Origin: Poa pratensis
Lineage: Eukaryota > Streptophyta > Magnoliopsida > Poales > Poaceae
Assembly: GCA_947311845.1 (NCBI GenBank)
Contig: CAMZMU010000107.1
Span: 22,438,359 to 22,502,358, forward strand
Reading direction: 5' to 3'
DNA: 64,000 nt
Shown piece by piece: positions 22,064 through 33,838 of the stretch (its first letter is position 1; each line of letters begins with the position of its first letter). The notes below the pieces were generated by a model, which ran no database searches, was not told the DNA's origin, and saw only the letters and a program-made list of their open reading frames with translations. Position numbers and translations under genes: made by a program.

Positions 22064-23216
22064 ATGGAGGGGTCTTCTCTTGAATTCCTATTTGGGAAAA
22101 CAACTACCACTGCTAAGGTAGTAGAGGAGGCGCAGATGAGCAGGTAATACCGTTCAAAATTCCTATGAAAATTGTTGAACGTGTCACAAATAACCGCTAT
22201 GCAGGAGATGGAACTGTCCATCCTGGAGATCATTTGTTATTTCTGCATGAATTGTGCGAGTTATTTAAGTGTGCAGGTATCTCGATGGGAGAAGTTAAGA
22301 AGAAATTATTCTCTCTATCACTGTCTGGTAAAGCTGCACATTGGTATAAACTGCTGAAGAATGGGTATTCTCTTGGATGGGAGGAAATTGTACCTCTCTT
22401 TTACTCCAAATTCTATCCTCCAAGTGAGATTCATAAGGATCGGAACCTCATATATAACTTCTGGCCCTATGATGGAGAGAGTATCGCTCAAGCGTGGGGG
22501 AGATTGAAGGCATTAATGCTCAAATGTCCCATTCATGAGCTTCCTGGTAATATTGTTATTGATAACTTTTATGCAAGACTCTCCTTTCAAGATAAAACTC
22601 TATTGGATACCACTTGTGCTGGATCGTTCACTCGTAATAAAGAAGAGTTTAAGTGGGACCTTCTTGATCGGATTCAGGAGAACACTGAAGGATGGGAGAA
22701 TGACAAAGGTAGGGAGTCAGGTATAAACTATGACTTTGAGTGTGTTAAAAATTTATGGATACTGATGATTATCGCAAAATTAGCACTACTTATGGTCTTG
22801 ACTCTCAAATTGTTGCAAACTTTTATAAAGCCTTTGCTTCCTATTTCGGTTTGCCGAAGGAGGGTTTTAAAAATTATCATGAACCATATAAAGATGAATC
22901 TGTTTCTCATATATCTAAAGGTGTTGAGGTTAATGTTGCTGATCGCATTATTCCAGAACCTTATATTGAAAAAGTTCCTTTTCCTAATAAGATTAAGGAA
23001 CATACTATCATAACTGGTGTTGTTAGTAAAAGTAATAAGAAAACTACCAAACCTGATGAGCAAATAACTGTTGAACCTGTTGTAGCATTGGTTAAAGATC
23101 TTGTCACTGAAAATTTAGAAGATAGACACATTATCTTTTGTGAGGATGCTTCTAATATTGTCTCACATCCTAAAAGTTCTAGGAAGTCTAGTGTTCCTGT
23201 GCTTTCTGTTGGATAG
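22064..23216 (+). pseudogene. gag region of the inner gypsy element, frameshifted
   Basis: Three open pieces in three frames: 22064-22147 (short N-terminus starting MEGSSLEFLFGK), 22165-about 22744 (core gag, with GDHLLFLHELCELFKCAG, LSGKAAHWYKLL and FWPYDGESIAQAWGRLKAL, typical of plant gypsy capsid regions) and 22755-23216 (C-terminal linker). Gag forms the virus-like particle in intact copies. No CCHC knuckle is visible. The frame breaks mean this copy cannot make a full gag. Confidence 0.85.
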
Positions 23217-24286
23217 GTGATCATTGCTATTATGGTTTATGTGATATTGGTGCAAGTTCTAGTGCTATTCCTTATGAGCTTTACAGGGAAATTATGCACG
23301 AAATTGCTCCTTGTAAACTTGAAGAGATTGATGTGGTTATTCAGCTTGCTAATAGGGAAACTATCTCTCCAATTGGTATCATTAGAGATGTCGAAGTCCT
23401 TTGTGGTAAGACTAAATACCCTGCTGATTTTCTTGTACTTGGGTCGGCTGCCAATGATAGTTGTCCTATTATTTTTGGTAGACCTTTTCTGAATACTTGT
23501 GGTGCTGTTATAGATTGTAAGAAAGAGAAAATCTTTACTAAATTTGCTGGTGAATCTTATGAATTCAATTTCTCTAAATTTGCTAAAGCACCTTATGAAA
23601 CTGAATTGCCTAGTGAGGATTTTGAAATTGCTCAACTTGCATCTATTGTTCTTGCTCCTAACAATGCTTTGCAGCAACATATGGAGAATCATGAAAGTGA
23701 GAACTTCAGGGAAGAAAGGAATGAGCTTGATGAAGTATTCCTTCGTCAACCTATGCTCAAACACAATTTACCTGTGGAAGATTTGGGTACCACAATGCCA
23801 CCCAAGGAGGATCCTGTTTTTGATTTGAAACCTCTGCCTGATAATCTTAAATATGCTTATATTGATGATAAGAAAATATATCCTGTTATTATCAGCTCTA
23901 AACTTTCAGGTACAGAGGAGGAAAGGTTATTGGGAGTGTTGAGGAAACACCGCGGAGCTATGGGATATACTCTTGATGACCTGAAGGGAATTTCTCCTAC
24001 TATATGTCAGCACGCCATCAACATGGAACCTGATGCAAAGCCTGTTGTTGAGCATCAGCGTCGTTTAATACCCAAGATGAAAGAAGTGGTAAGAAATGAG
24101 GTATTAAAACTTCTTGAAGCTGGTATTATTTATCCTATTGCTGATAGTAGATGGGTAAGTCCTGTGCATTGTGTTCCTAAGAAAGGAGGAATTACCGTTG
24201 TTCCTAATGAAAATGATGAACTAATTCCTCAAAGAGTAGTAGTTGGTTATAGATGTGCATTGATTTTAGAAAGGTTAACAAAGTAA
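23216..24286 (+). pseudogene. Protease and RT N-terminal part of the inner gypsy element
   Basis: The frame opens at GDHCYYGLCDIGASSSAIP, which holds the aspartic protease active site (D-I-G-A-S). It continues through IIFGRPFLNT and into the RT palm start (YTLDDLKGISPTICQHAI, RRLIPKMKEVVRNEVLKLLEAGIIYPI, SRWVSPVHCVPKKGG). A single-base frame break separates it from gag just upstream at about 23213 and from the rest of RT at about 24250. Confidence 0.88.
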
Positions 24287-26775
24287 CTAAGAAAGATCAT
24301 TATCCTTTGCCTTTTATTGATCAAATGCTTGAGAGGTTGTCCAAGAAAACTCACTTTTGTTTCCTTGATGGGTATTCTGGGTTTTCTCAAATTGCTGTGA
24401 GAGCGCAAGATCAAGAGAAAACTACTTTTACTTGTCCTTATGGAACTTATGCTTATAGACGTATGCCTTTTGGTTTATGTAATGCTCCTGCTACTTTTCA
24501 AAGATGCATGTCTGCTATTTTTCATGGCTTTTGTGAGGAAATTGTGGAAGTCTTCATGGACGATTTCTCCGTCTATGGAACTTCCTTTGATAATTGTTTG
24601 CACAACCTTGACAAAGTTTTGCAGAGATGTGAAGAAACTAGCCTTGTTCTTAATTGGGAGAAATGCCACTTTATGGTTAATGAAGGAATTGTTCTTGGAC
24701 ACAAAATTTCTGAAAGAGGTATTGAAGTTGATCGAGCTAAAGTGGAGGCAATTGAAAAGATGCCTTGTCCCAAAGATGTTAAAGGTATTCGTAGTATTCT
24801 TGGTCATGCTGGTTTTTATAGGAGGTTTATTAAAGATTTCTCTAAAATTTCCAAGCCTCTTACTAATCTTCTTCAAAAAGATGTACCCTTTGTTTTTGAT
24901 GATGATTGTAAGGAAGCTTTTGAAACTTTGAAAAAGGCTTTAATCACCGCTCCTGTAGTTGAACCACCTGATTGGAATTTACCTTTTGAAATTATGTGTG
25001 ATGCTAGTGATTATGCTGTAGGCGCTGTTCTTGGGCAGCGAGTAGATAAAAAGTTAAATGTTATTCATTATGCTAGTAAAACTCTTGATTCTGCTCAAAA
25101 GAATTATGCCACTACTGAAAAAGAATTTCTAGCTGTAGTTTTTGCTTGTGACAAATTTCGACCCTACATAGTTGATTCGAAAGTCACTATTCATACTGAT
25201 CATGCTGCAATTAGATACCTTATGGAAAAGAAAGATGCTAAGCCAAGGCTTATTAGATGGGTACTTCTTTTGCAAGAATTTGATTTGCATATCATAGATA
25301 GAAAAGGTGCTGAAAATCCTGTTGCTGATAATTTGTCTAGATTGGAAAGCATTCCTTATGATCCTATTCCTGTTAATGATAGCTTTCCAAATGAACAATT
25401 GGCTGCAATAAGTGTAAGTTCGCGAGATAGTCCTTGGTATGCTGATTATGCTAACTTTATTGTTTCCAAGTACTTGCCTCCAACCTTTTCAGCTCAGCAA
25501 AGAAGGAAATTCTTTTATGACTTGCGGCATTACTTTTGGGATGACCCACACTTATATAAAGAAGGAGTCGATGGTATTATGCGAAGATGTGTTCCTGAAT
25601 ATGAACAACAGGAAATACTGAGGAAATGCCATGGAAGTGCTTATGGAGGGCATCACGCTGGAGATAGAACTGCGCAGAAAGTTCTACAATCAGGTTTTTA
25701 TTGGCCTACCCTCTTTAAGGATGCAAGAAAGTTTATTTTATCTTGTGATGAATGTCAAAGGGTTGGTAATATCTCTAGACGCAATGAAATGCCTATGAGT
25801 TATTCTCTTGTTATTGAACCATTTGATTGTTGGGGATTCGACTTCATGGGTCCTTTTCCTTCTTCACAAGGTAATACTCATATACTTGTTGCTGTTGATT
25901 ATGTCACTAAATGGGTAGAAGCTATACCTACTAAAAGTGCTGATGGTGAGACCTCTTTAAAAATGCTTCAAGATGTCATTTTTCCTAGGTTTGGTGTACC
26001 TAGATATCTTATGACTGATGGAGGTTCTCATTTTATCCATGGTGGTTTTAGAAAGACTCTTGCTAAATATGGTGTTAATCATAGAATTGCTTCAGCCTAT
26101 CATCCTCAAACTAGTGGACAAGTAGAATTGTCAAATAGGGAGATTAAATCTATCTTGCAAAAGACTGTTAATAAATCTAGAAAAAATTGGGCTAGTAAGT
26201 TAAATGATGCTTTATGGGCTTATAGAACTGCTTATAAGAACCCCATGGGCATGTCTCCTTATAAAATGGTTTATGGTAAAGCTTGTCACTTGCCTTTAGA
26301 ATTAGAACACAAAGCTTATTGGGCAGTGAGAGAACTTAATAGAGATTTTAAACTTGCCGGTGAGAAAAGGTTGTTGCACTTAAGTTCTTTAGATGAATGG
26401 AGAAGTGAGGCTTATGAAAATGCTAGACTCTTTAAAGAAAAAGTTAAGAGATGGCATGATAGGAGAATTCTTAAAAGAGAATTTAATGTTGGTGAGAAAG
26501 TTCTATTGTATAGGTCTCGTCTCAGATTTTTTGCAGGAAAGTTACTCTCAAAATGGGAAGGACCATTTGTTATTGTGGAGGTGTATCGTTCAGGTGCAAT
26601 AAAAATTGCTTCATTGAAAGATAACTCTACACAAGTGGTAAATGGTCAAAGACTCAAGCATTATATTTCTGGAGATTCTATTAATGAAGAGGTTGATACA
26701 ATTAAAGTGGTGACTCCGGAAACTTTCATTGAAGAACATTTTTCTGGGACTGCAGAATTCGATTCGAATAGGTAA
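24253..26775 (+). CDS. Gypsy pol: RT, RNase H and integrase (inner element)
   Basis: 840-residue frame that is itself uninterrupted. [27 protein letters not shown] and catalytic [10 protein letters not shown] (about residues 35-115). RNase [38 protein letters not shown] (about 245-330). Integrase: H2C2 zinc finger (HHAG..CDECQR, about 460-505), then core D-D-E with [25 protein letters not shown] and [12 protein letters not shown] (about 520-640), and a GPFVIVEV C-terminal region. Catalytic residues appear intact, but the start of RT is in another frame upstream (23216-24286), so a complete Pol is not made from this copy. Confidence 0.93.
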   Translation: MCIDFRKVNKVTKKDHYPLPFIDQMLERLSKKTHFCFLDGYSGFSQIAVRAQDQEKTTFTCPYGTYAYRRMPFGLCNAPATFQRCMSAIFHGFCEEIVEVFMDDFSVYGTSFDNCLHNLDKVLQRCEETSLVLNWEKCHFMVNEGIVLGHKISERGIEVDRAKVEAIEKMPCPKDVKGIRSILGHAGFYRRFIKDFSKISKPLTNLLQKDVPFVFDDDCKEAFETLKKALITAPVVEPPDWNLPFEIMCDASDYAVGAVLGQRVDKKLNVIHYASKTLDSAQKNYATTEKEFLAVVFACDKFRPYIVDSKVTIHTDHAAIRYLMEKKDAKPRLIRWVLLLQEFDLHIIDRKGAENPVADNLSRLESIPYDPIPVNDSFPNEQLAAISVSSRDSPWYADYANFIVSKYLPPTFSAQQRRKFFYDLRHYFWDDPHLYKEGVDGIMRRCVPEYEQQEILRKCHGSAYGGHHAGDRTAQKVLQSGFYWPTLFKDARKFILSCDECQRVGNISRRNEMPMSYSLVIEPFDCWGFDFMGPFPSSQGNTHILVAVDYVTKWVEAIPTKSADGETSLKMLQDVIFPRFGVPRYLMTDGGSHFIHGGFRKTLAKYGVNHRIASAYHPQTSGQVELSNREIKSILQKTVNKSRKNWASKLNDALWAYRTAYKNPMGMSPYKMVYGKACHLPLELEHKAYWAVRELNRDFKLAGEKRLLHLSSLDEWRSEAYENARLFKEKVKRWHDRRILKREFNVGEKVLLYRSRLRFFAGKLLSKWEGPFVIVEVYRSGAIKIASLKDNSTQVVNGQRLKHYISGDSINEEVDTIKVVTPETFIEEHFSGTAEFDSNR

Positions 26776-27109
26776 CAGTTTCGGTAAGAAAAGTTTCGCG
26801 AATAACTTTCTAGAAGATATTTTCGTCGTTTTTATTAAATATGGAAAAATAAGAGACCGAACCGGATGGGAGACGGCACCCGTGGTGCCCAAACCATAGG
26901 TCGGCGCGGTGGGCCCCCAGCCGCGCCGCCTGGTGGTTTGAGCACCCCGGAGCTCGTCTCCGATCAGGTTTCCTCCTGTACCTTCCTTATGTTGTAAAAC
27001 TTTTTGCTATATAACTCACCCGAACCCCCGAGGTTCGTATCTCGCCTTTTCATCGTGTTTCGTTTCGAGCTGTTTCTGTCCAGATATTGTTTTCAGATTT
27101 AGAAGCGCC

Positions 27110-27644
27110 ATGGTCTCCAACAACAACAACAAGGGCAAGGAGCCTTTGGAAGACGAGACTCAAGACCCCAAGCTGAAGGAGGAAGTCAAGAGCGAAGATG
27201 AAGGAGAAGTGGAGGAAGACCCGCGCGAATACCCGCGCGCTACCGTTGCAAGCATCGGAGTGGTGGCAAATCCATTCAAGCCCAGGCAAGGGCGCGGATG
27301 AGCACCGGAGGGAAGGTTCCACGACACTTCTTGGCTCCCAGGACATCTTCCCCAGGCAAAATAACCCCTTCCATACTCTTATCCATAAGCATCAAATTGA
27401 GAGGATCCCGGAGGCTGAGTTGCCTAGTGGTTGGAATATAGATCGTTCTAACAATACAGGAAAGAGGGATTCTGCTGCTGAGGAGTGGGGAAACAACTCC
27501 AAGAGTTGGGACTCGCAGTCTGACAAGTTTATGAATCGCATCGAACACAACTCTGAGCTGATTCGCGCCCTCACCTACAAGATTGATGAACTGAAGGAGC
27601 TGGTTGATAAGCTTATCAACAATCCACCACCACCGAAGGAGTAA
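27110..27644 (+). pseudogene. 3' accessory ORF of the inner gypsy element, frameshifted
   Basis: Two overlapping frames, 27110-27301 (charged, starting MVSNNNNKGKEPLEDETQD) and 27198-27644 (ending in a predicted coiled coil, IRALTYKIDELKELVDKLI). Together they look like one small charged protein broken by a frameshift. It lies between integrase and the 3' LTR. I do not recognise a domain and the function is unknown. Confidence 0.5.
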
Positions 27645-29459
27645 TTCATCATAAGTATTGGCATCCCCTTGGTTTGTTCCAAGCTTGGGGGAGTGCCGCG
27701 GTATCACATCATTATCTTTACCTTTTACTTTTCCATAAAGTCATATCGTGAGTAGGGAAGTTATCTTATATGATGGTTTGCAATGTGGAAGTATCTCTCT
27801 TTTAGTTGGTTATCTATGTATCCCTTGGTGTGAGTTGCCGTTATGAAATATTAATGAGAAGTTTTATCATTTACTTTCTGCATACTTTATTTTAGCTTGC
27901 AATTCTCTTTCATATTGATAACCTTGTTGTTAGTATAGGGATCACTTTTTAGAGCACCAAGTTAATCTTTTTGGTTTTGGCAAACTTAGCATTGGTCAGT
28001 AGTAGACAATACTTTGAGACTTAAGTAGAAGAGGGAGTGCATGCAAATATATTATTCCATGATCTTTCTTTCTTTGTGCTCATAAGCTTAGTATTCTTAA
28101 GTTAAACTATTTGTGCTTCTAAGGAAGATTGCATGATTATTCTTATCACTTGTATAATTGTTTGTATCCCTCAACTCTTATGCTTGCTACATAACCTTGC
28201 TAGCCAAAGACCTGTATCGAGAGGGAATGCTTCTCATACATCCAAACCTTGAGCCAAACCATTGCCATTCGAGTCCACCATAACTTCCTACTATATGGTA
28301 TTTTGCGCCATTCCAAGTAAATACTTCATGTGCTACCTTTAAATTATTCAAAACTTATTACTCCTAGTTTTGTGTCACTGTTTATTAGCTCATGAGGGTT
28401 CTGTAGAGTTTCTCTAGCACTTTTGTCAAACAGACTTTCACCAATGGACTAGTGGCATATACACCGCTTATCCAACAATTTGCAAAAAGAGCTGGCAAAT
28501 GGGGTGCCCAGTCCCAATTAACTACAACTTTCATTAATAATTCTCTTCACATGTTTTGCCCTGATTTATCAGTAAGCAACTTAATTTGCAAATAGACACT
28601 CCTCCATGGTATGTGAATGTTGGAAGGCACCCGAGGATTCGGTTAGCCATGGCTTGTGTAAGCAAAAGGTTGGGAGGAGTGTCAACTATAAAGAAACTAA
28701 AATACATGTGTAAACAAAAGAGAAGAGGGATGATCTACCTTGCTGGTAGAGATAACGTCCTTCATGGGAGCCGCTCTTGAAAGTCTGGTTGACAAGGGGT
28801 TAGTGTTCACTTTACTACGATTCGTTGACAACGACATACATAGCTCAAACAACTATTTTCATACTCTCTATATGCTTTGCAAAACTTAAAAGCTCTAGCA
28901 CATGATTTAATCCCTGCTTCCCTCTGCGAAGGGCCTATCTTTTACATTATTGTTGAGTCAGTAAACCCATTCCTCTCTATCTCAAGCAAGCATTTGAGTT
29001 GTTGAGATCCAATTAGTTATATGTGTTGATACTTCTAATCATATCTCTCATTTCCTTGTTTCGCACAATAGCTTTTATCCGAATGAATATAACTTTGAAA
29101 GTTATCAATGACTGTAAGGAGACTGTTATGATTAAGGCATGTAAGTTCTGCTATATAAGCTCTGATATAAAGACTCTTCTCGAAAGATAAGTATGATCTG
29201 TTAATTGTTCTCTGACCAAGAGTTTAAGTTTGCCTTCACCAATCATGGTTCTCTTTATGCACTTCATCGTGGTTCCCTTTACTTATTTCAAGTTAGATTA
29301 TATGAAGGGAAGTTGCTGTCTAGAATGACTTGTGTATCAATGAATGTGATGCTTCTTGTCCGTATTTTATTTATCGACACTTTGCTCCATAAACTTGTGG
29401 TCATGTTTACTGAGCTCAGTTTTCGCTTGGGGACAAGCGAGGTCTAAGCTTGGGGGGGT
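27645..29459 (+). other. Non-coding 3' region and polypurine tract of the inner element
   Basis: No supportable ORF. The tract AAGCTTGGGGGGGT (29446-29459) directly abuts the 3' LTR and is the expected plus-strand primer. A near copy, AAGCTTGGGGGAG, is at about 27682-27694. Confidence 0.8.
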
Positions 29460-30962
29460 TGATACGTCCATTTTGCATCACTATTTTATATCATAATTTA
29501 CTGCTATTCATCGATATATTTCATATTTAGAAGTGTTACTTATGTTATTTTACCTATTTTGCATGTTTGATGAATAATGGAGAATTGGACACCGGAGTCA
29601 GGATTCTGCTGGAAAAAGCACCGTCGAGATGCACTATTTCTGAAGATCAATAAATCGAAGGAGACATATGGAAGTTCCTATTTTACCAGAAGATGGAGGA
29701 GGCCAAAAGGGGAGCTGAGATGGGCCATGGTGGGCCCTCCTCACCCTTGGCGCGGTGGGGCCCCCTGCCGCGCCGAGAGGTGGTTTGGGGGCCCTGGCCC
29801 ACCTCAGCCGTTCCCCCTTCGCGTACTTGACCCCCTCGGAACCCTAACACAGGAGGAGGCCATCGAAATATTCCGCCGCCTCCACGAGGCGGAAAACACC
29901 AGAGAGCGAAAAGCTCCCCTGCAGGAAGAAATCTGCCGGGGGAAATTCCCTCCCGGAGGGGGAAATCGTCGCCATCATCACCGTCATCGAGCTGGACTTC
30001 ATCGGGATCATCATCATCATCTCCACCGCCAACACCATCATCACCGCCGCTGCACCCCGTCTCCGTTGTAACATCTAGGGCTGAATCTTGTCTATTTCAT
30101 AGGGGAAACTCTCCCGGTGTTGATTACTCTTGTTATTGATGCTATTGGGTGAAACCATTGGACTAAGGTTTATGTTCAGATTGTTATTCATCATCATATC
30201 ACCTCTGATCATGTTCCGTATGATGTCTTGTGAGTAGTTCGTTTAGTTCTTGAGGACATGGGAGAAGTCTTGATGTTAGTAGTGAACTATGTTGAGTAAT
30301 ATTTAATGGTTTGATGCTTAAGTTGTGGTGTTATTCTTCTAGTGGTGTCATGTGAACGTCGACTACATGATACTTCACCTTTATGGGCCTAGGGGAATGC
30401 ATTGTGTATTCGTTTGCCAATTGTGGGGTTGCCGGAGTGACAGAAACCTGAACACCCGTTGGTATATCGATGCATGAGGGATAGCAGGATCTCAAAGTTT
30501 AAGGCTGTGGTTAGTTTAACTTAATTACTTTCTTGTATTTGCGGATGCTTGCAAGGGGTATAATCACAAGTATGTATTAGTCCTAGGAAGGGCGGTGCAT
30601 TAGCATAGGTTCACCCACACAACACTTATCAAAACAATGAAGATTAATCAACTATATGAAGCGAAAGCACTTGACAATACTCCCGTGTGTCCTCAAGAAC
30701 GTTTGGTCATTATAAGTACAACAACCGGCTTGTCCTTTGCTGTAGAAAGGATTGGGCCACTCGCTGCAACTATTACTACTGCATTTTATTTACTTGTACT
30801 TTATTTATCTGTCATATCAAAAACTCCTAAAAACTTGTCTGTGAGCATTTACAGTGAATCCTTCATCAAAACCGCTTGTCAACACCTTCTGCTCCTCGTT
30901 GGGTTCGACACTCTTATTTATCGAAAGTACTACGATACACCCCCTATACTTGTGAGTTATCA
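29460..30962 (+). repeat. 3' LTR of the inner gypsy element
   Basis: Direct copy of 20444-21948. It ends TGAGTTATCA and is followed at once by the duplicated target CATAA. Confidence 0.96.
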
Positions 30963-30967
30963 CATAA

Positions 30968-31731
30968 CCATAATGTTCATTCAGTGATGCACCTCATAAT
31001 AAAAAGCTATACCATAGTAAATAAAAGAGTGCTGAGATTGTTCATTGTCTGTTTGTCTTGTTGTTTTGACATGGGCTTGTTCATGTCAAGGGGCAAGAGG
31101 TACCCCAGTGCAGTTCTTGATGATACTATTATTACTTGCAATGACCTTTATTTGAATTTACTTTGTGGACCAAAGTGAGTAACACATGGTGTAGATACTT
31201 GTATTCAAGGGACATGAGACATTCAACCAATACATTGTCAAGCACACCACTCATATTTGCTTTCACTTTAAACATTAATCATTCAAGATGCTATGATAGG
31301 GGTAATGAGAGCTCCACACCAATGACTACCACATTGCAAGCATTAACTTAAGTAGAAGTGTTTGGAAGTTAGATGAAACTTATTCATGCTTTACCTCTAC
31401 TTATTTATCTATCCAAAGTGTCCACCTTTTATATTCAGTTTTCATAAGAAGTACTTTATGACCACCATAGGATGTTTTTACTTTTCATTATGCATACATT
31501 GGGTCCATAGTACTTTCTTCTATATTACACTTTGTGAATTTATCATTGAACATCTTTACATTGAGTATTTGATATCACTTCATAATTTATCTTGCATATT
31601 GTTATTCCTTTGAAGAATGAATCATTTGACTCTATGTAGCAATAGTAATCACCTTTGATATCCATTGATCGTATTAAAATGCAAAGTCCATGTTAGTTTT
31701 ATCACCTTCATGCTCGGGACGAGCATGGGTT
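30968..31731 (+). other. Remaining 3' interior of the outer LTR element
   Basis: AT-rich, with no supportable ORF. It continues the outer element's interior interrupted at 20443. Confidence 0.7.
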
Positions 31732-31744
31732 AAGCTTGGGGATG
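31732..31744 (+). promoter_or_regulatory. Polypurine tract of the outer LTR element
   Basis: AAGCTTGGGGATG ends one base before the 3' LTR. Four further exact copies lie inside the element (17639, 18744, 18802, 19499). Confidence 0.8.
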
Positions 31745-31745
31745 T

Positions 31746-33285
31746 TGATGCATGTAAAATGCATACATGAATTTTGCATTATTTTACTTATATTCCAGTC
31801 ATATTTGCATCATATAAGGGTTATATCACTGTTTTATAATGATTTTTGGAATATTTCATGATTTTCCTATTTTTATGGAATTAACCCTGCGCAGTCAGAA
31901 AACCCTGTTTTCTATGTTTTAATGTTTCAGGGACCCAAACGACGTCCAAATGACCTGAAAATTTACGAGCATCAGTTTTTGGAAGGAAGAAGACTTGGGA
32001 GCGAAGGAGGCGAACAAGCGGAGGCCCGAGCCCAAAAGGGGGTGGCCCACGCGGCCAGGGAATATGGCCACGCGGCCAAGGAATCTGGCCGCGTGGGACC
32101 CACCATCTGGAGCCTCGAGGCTCCGTTGCCGTCGATCTTTTCGCCCACGACTCCGTCTTGACCTAAAACCGACTATAAAAATAGCCCCCCGACGTTCTCT
32201 GGAAGGAGCGCCGCCGAAACACTGAAACCACGAAACAGAGACCTAGAGCTGCAGATTGGAGGGGAAAACTCCGGCGGGGCGTTGCCGGGGAGGTCTCCAT
32301 CTTCTCCAACGACTTCTCCACCGTCTCCATGATGAAGGGGAGTAGTCCACCCCCTGGACTTGGGTTTGTGGTGGTAACTTATGTATCTCTCCTCTCTTTG
32401 AGCTTCACTAATTAGTACCGTATGAGCTGCTGAACATGATTACGGTCATCTATGTAATTCCTATGTTGGATATTGTGCTATGAGATGATTTGTTATGCAT
32501 TTACCGTTATGTTGGAGCTTTTATGATTTGTCATACTTTGGAGATATTCTATGATGCATGTGATGGTTTGATTTATGCATAATGCCTTGTTTATCCTTGT
32601 CATGCGGTGATTGACACCACCAAGTGTGGATAGATGAGAGAGATGTGGTCATGCACACGAAATATGAATCATTGCACTAGTGTTTAGAATATTGTCCATT
32701 ATGAAGTATGATGTATGTAGGTACAGGATGGCCGATGTGACAACGGCATATGTATTGAGTGACATGTGAAATACAGCCCAACATCCTTTATCTGGGGGTA
32801 AAAAGAAAGAGTACGATGTGGGAGTGACAGCAGCCATGCTAGCCTTGCGGGGGTGACATAGCACACAATTGAGTATTTCTTTCAACTATGTGTTTTAGGA
32901 CATATAGCCGTCATTAAAAGCTACCATTAAAACATGACAATTGTGTGTACTTTATCTATAACATGATAATCACCGTAGATGAGAGAGAGAGGATTAAGTG
33001 AACCCATGAACCCATGTTCATTGTTCCTATAAGAGAAAACCTTTGTCTTATCCTCTTGCATTGAAGAGGATTGGAACACTTTTACATTCTTGTTTTGTTA
33101 CATCAAACTTCCATCCATTAAATCAACCACCTTGTTCTTTAAACTTGTTTAGTGCATAATCAACTAAAACTTGTGACACTTTAGTTGTAGGGAATAGATA
33201 ACTTTTCCTTCTTGCTCCTGCGGATCGATACCTTACTTCCATATTGAGAGGTGCTACAGTGAGCCCCTGCTCTTGGGGGTTATCA
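31746..33285 (+). repeat. 3' LTR of the outer element
   Basis: Direct copy of 15353-16874, 18 bp longer mainly because of a local duplication near 32055-32085. It is followed by the target duplication ACCGT. Confidence 0.93.
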
Positions 33286-33290
33286 ACCGT

Positions 33291-33614
33291 ACGCCGGCGG
33301 GTATTCATGGTGCTCGGGGTAGTGCATCTCTGCCGGGTTCGGAGAGAAACGACCTCGCCGTCTCCGTGCCTCTGTAGAAGAGCTCGAGGTGTTTCTCGCC
33401 TCCGAGTTCAGGTCCAGACCAAAAAGGTAAGGAAAGAAAAGGAATAAAAGGAAAGAAAAGGAATAAAAGGAAAGAAAGGAATCCCTAGATTTTATGGACT
33501 AACTGAGAAATTTCCGGCCAATCCTAACTGCTGCGCGTGCAAGGACTTGATAGCGATTTCTTATTCTCTAAGAGATTGAAGTGCAAATATTTTCCACAGT
33601 TCAGCGTCCCACAT
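33291..33614. other. Right-hand interior of the MULE
   Basis: Continuation of the MULE after the outer LTR element. It has no clear ORF. A short tandem array of an AAAGGAATAAAAGGAAAGA-like unit lies at about 33430-33480. Confidence 0.55.
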
Positions 33615-33745
33615 GGACTAATTAATCCGCGCTAACCAAGATGTGGGACTGTCAATGCATGTTTTGCAAGACGTGGGACTAAAATGCACGTAGCGCGCAA
33701 GTTATGAGACCAAAAGTGTACATACCTCGTCTCATTAAGATGTGT
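33615..33745. repeat. Right terminal inverted repeat of the MULE
   Basis: Inverse complement of 12459-12587, roughly 80-85% identical by eye. Its outermost 10-15 bp differ from the left end. Confidence 0.85.
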
Positions 33746-33750
33746 TAATG

Positions 33751-33838
33751 GGACCCCACTTATCCTCGGTACAGTTCATTTGGTACCTTTTTAAAACTAA
33801 AACGACCTAATAAACAGTAGGTAGGATAAGTGGGATCC
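33751..33838. repeat. Small inverted-repeat element beside the MULE
   Basis: GGACCCCACTTATCCT (33751-33766) and AGGATAAGTGGGATCC (33823-33838) pair with one mismatch around a loop of about 56 bp. It may be a tiny MITE or a secondary structure at the MULE edge. Confidence 0.5.

Larger units (their letters stand above)
20444..30962 (+). mobile_element. Young Ty3/gypsy LTR retrotransposon (inner element)
   Basis: LTRs at 20444-21948 and 29460-30962 start TGATACGTCC and end TTATCA. They are flanked by the duplication CATAA at 20439-20443 and 30963-30967. By eye the LTRs differ by one substitution and four small indels over 1.5 kb, so the insertion is very recent. Order after the primer site: gag, protease, RT, RNase H, integrase, then a small 3' ORF. 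Integrase after RNase H makes it Ty3/gypsy. Reading frames are interrupted at about 22147, 22745, 23213, 24250 and in the 3' ORF. It sits inside the interior of the outer LTR element. Confidence 0.96.
15353..33285 (+). mobile_element. Non-autonomous LTR retrotransposon (outer element)
   Basis: LTRs at 15353-16874 and 31746-33285 start TGATGCATG and end GGTTATCA. They are flanked by the 5-bp duplication ACCGT at 15348-15352 and 33286-33290. The primer site is complementary to the tRNA-Asp 3' end, and a polypurine tract abuts the 3' LTR. Excluding the nested element at 20444-30967 it is about 7.4 kb. It has no protease, RT, RNase H or integrase, only two acidic ORFs of unknown function near its 5' end. 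The LTRs differ at a few percent of sites by eye, including a roughly 21-bp tandem duplication in the right copy (about 32055-32085), so it is clearly older than the inner element. Confidence 0.93.
12459..33745 (-). mobile_element. Old Mutator-like element (MULE) split by nested LTR retrotransposons
   Basis: Inverted ends of about 130 bp (12459-12587 and 33615-33745) bracket MuDR-like transposase relics on the minus strand. The host-element sequence is 12459-15352 plus 33286-33745 (about 3.4 kb); everything between is two nested LTR elements. The left end opens GAGATAA, like Mutator ends. I could not find a convincing 9-bp TSD, so the exact outer limits are open. The transposase retains an N-terminal domain and perhaps a basic tail but not the catalytic DDE core, so this is a dead deletion derivative. 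Confidence 0.72.

Noticed and set aside
15353..30962. Assigning named TREP families to the LTR elements
   Set aside because: I recognise the general grass types but cannot confirm a family name without a database search, so no name is given.
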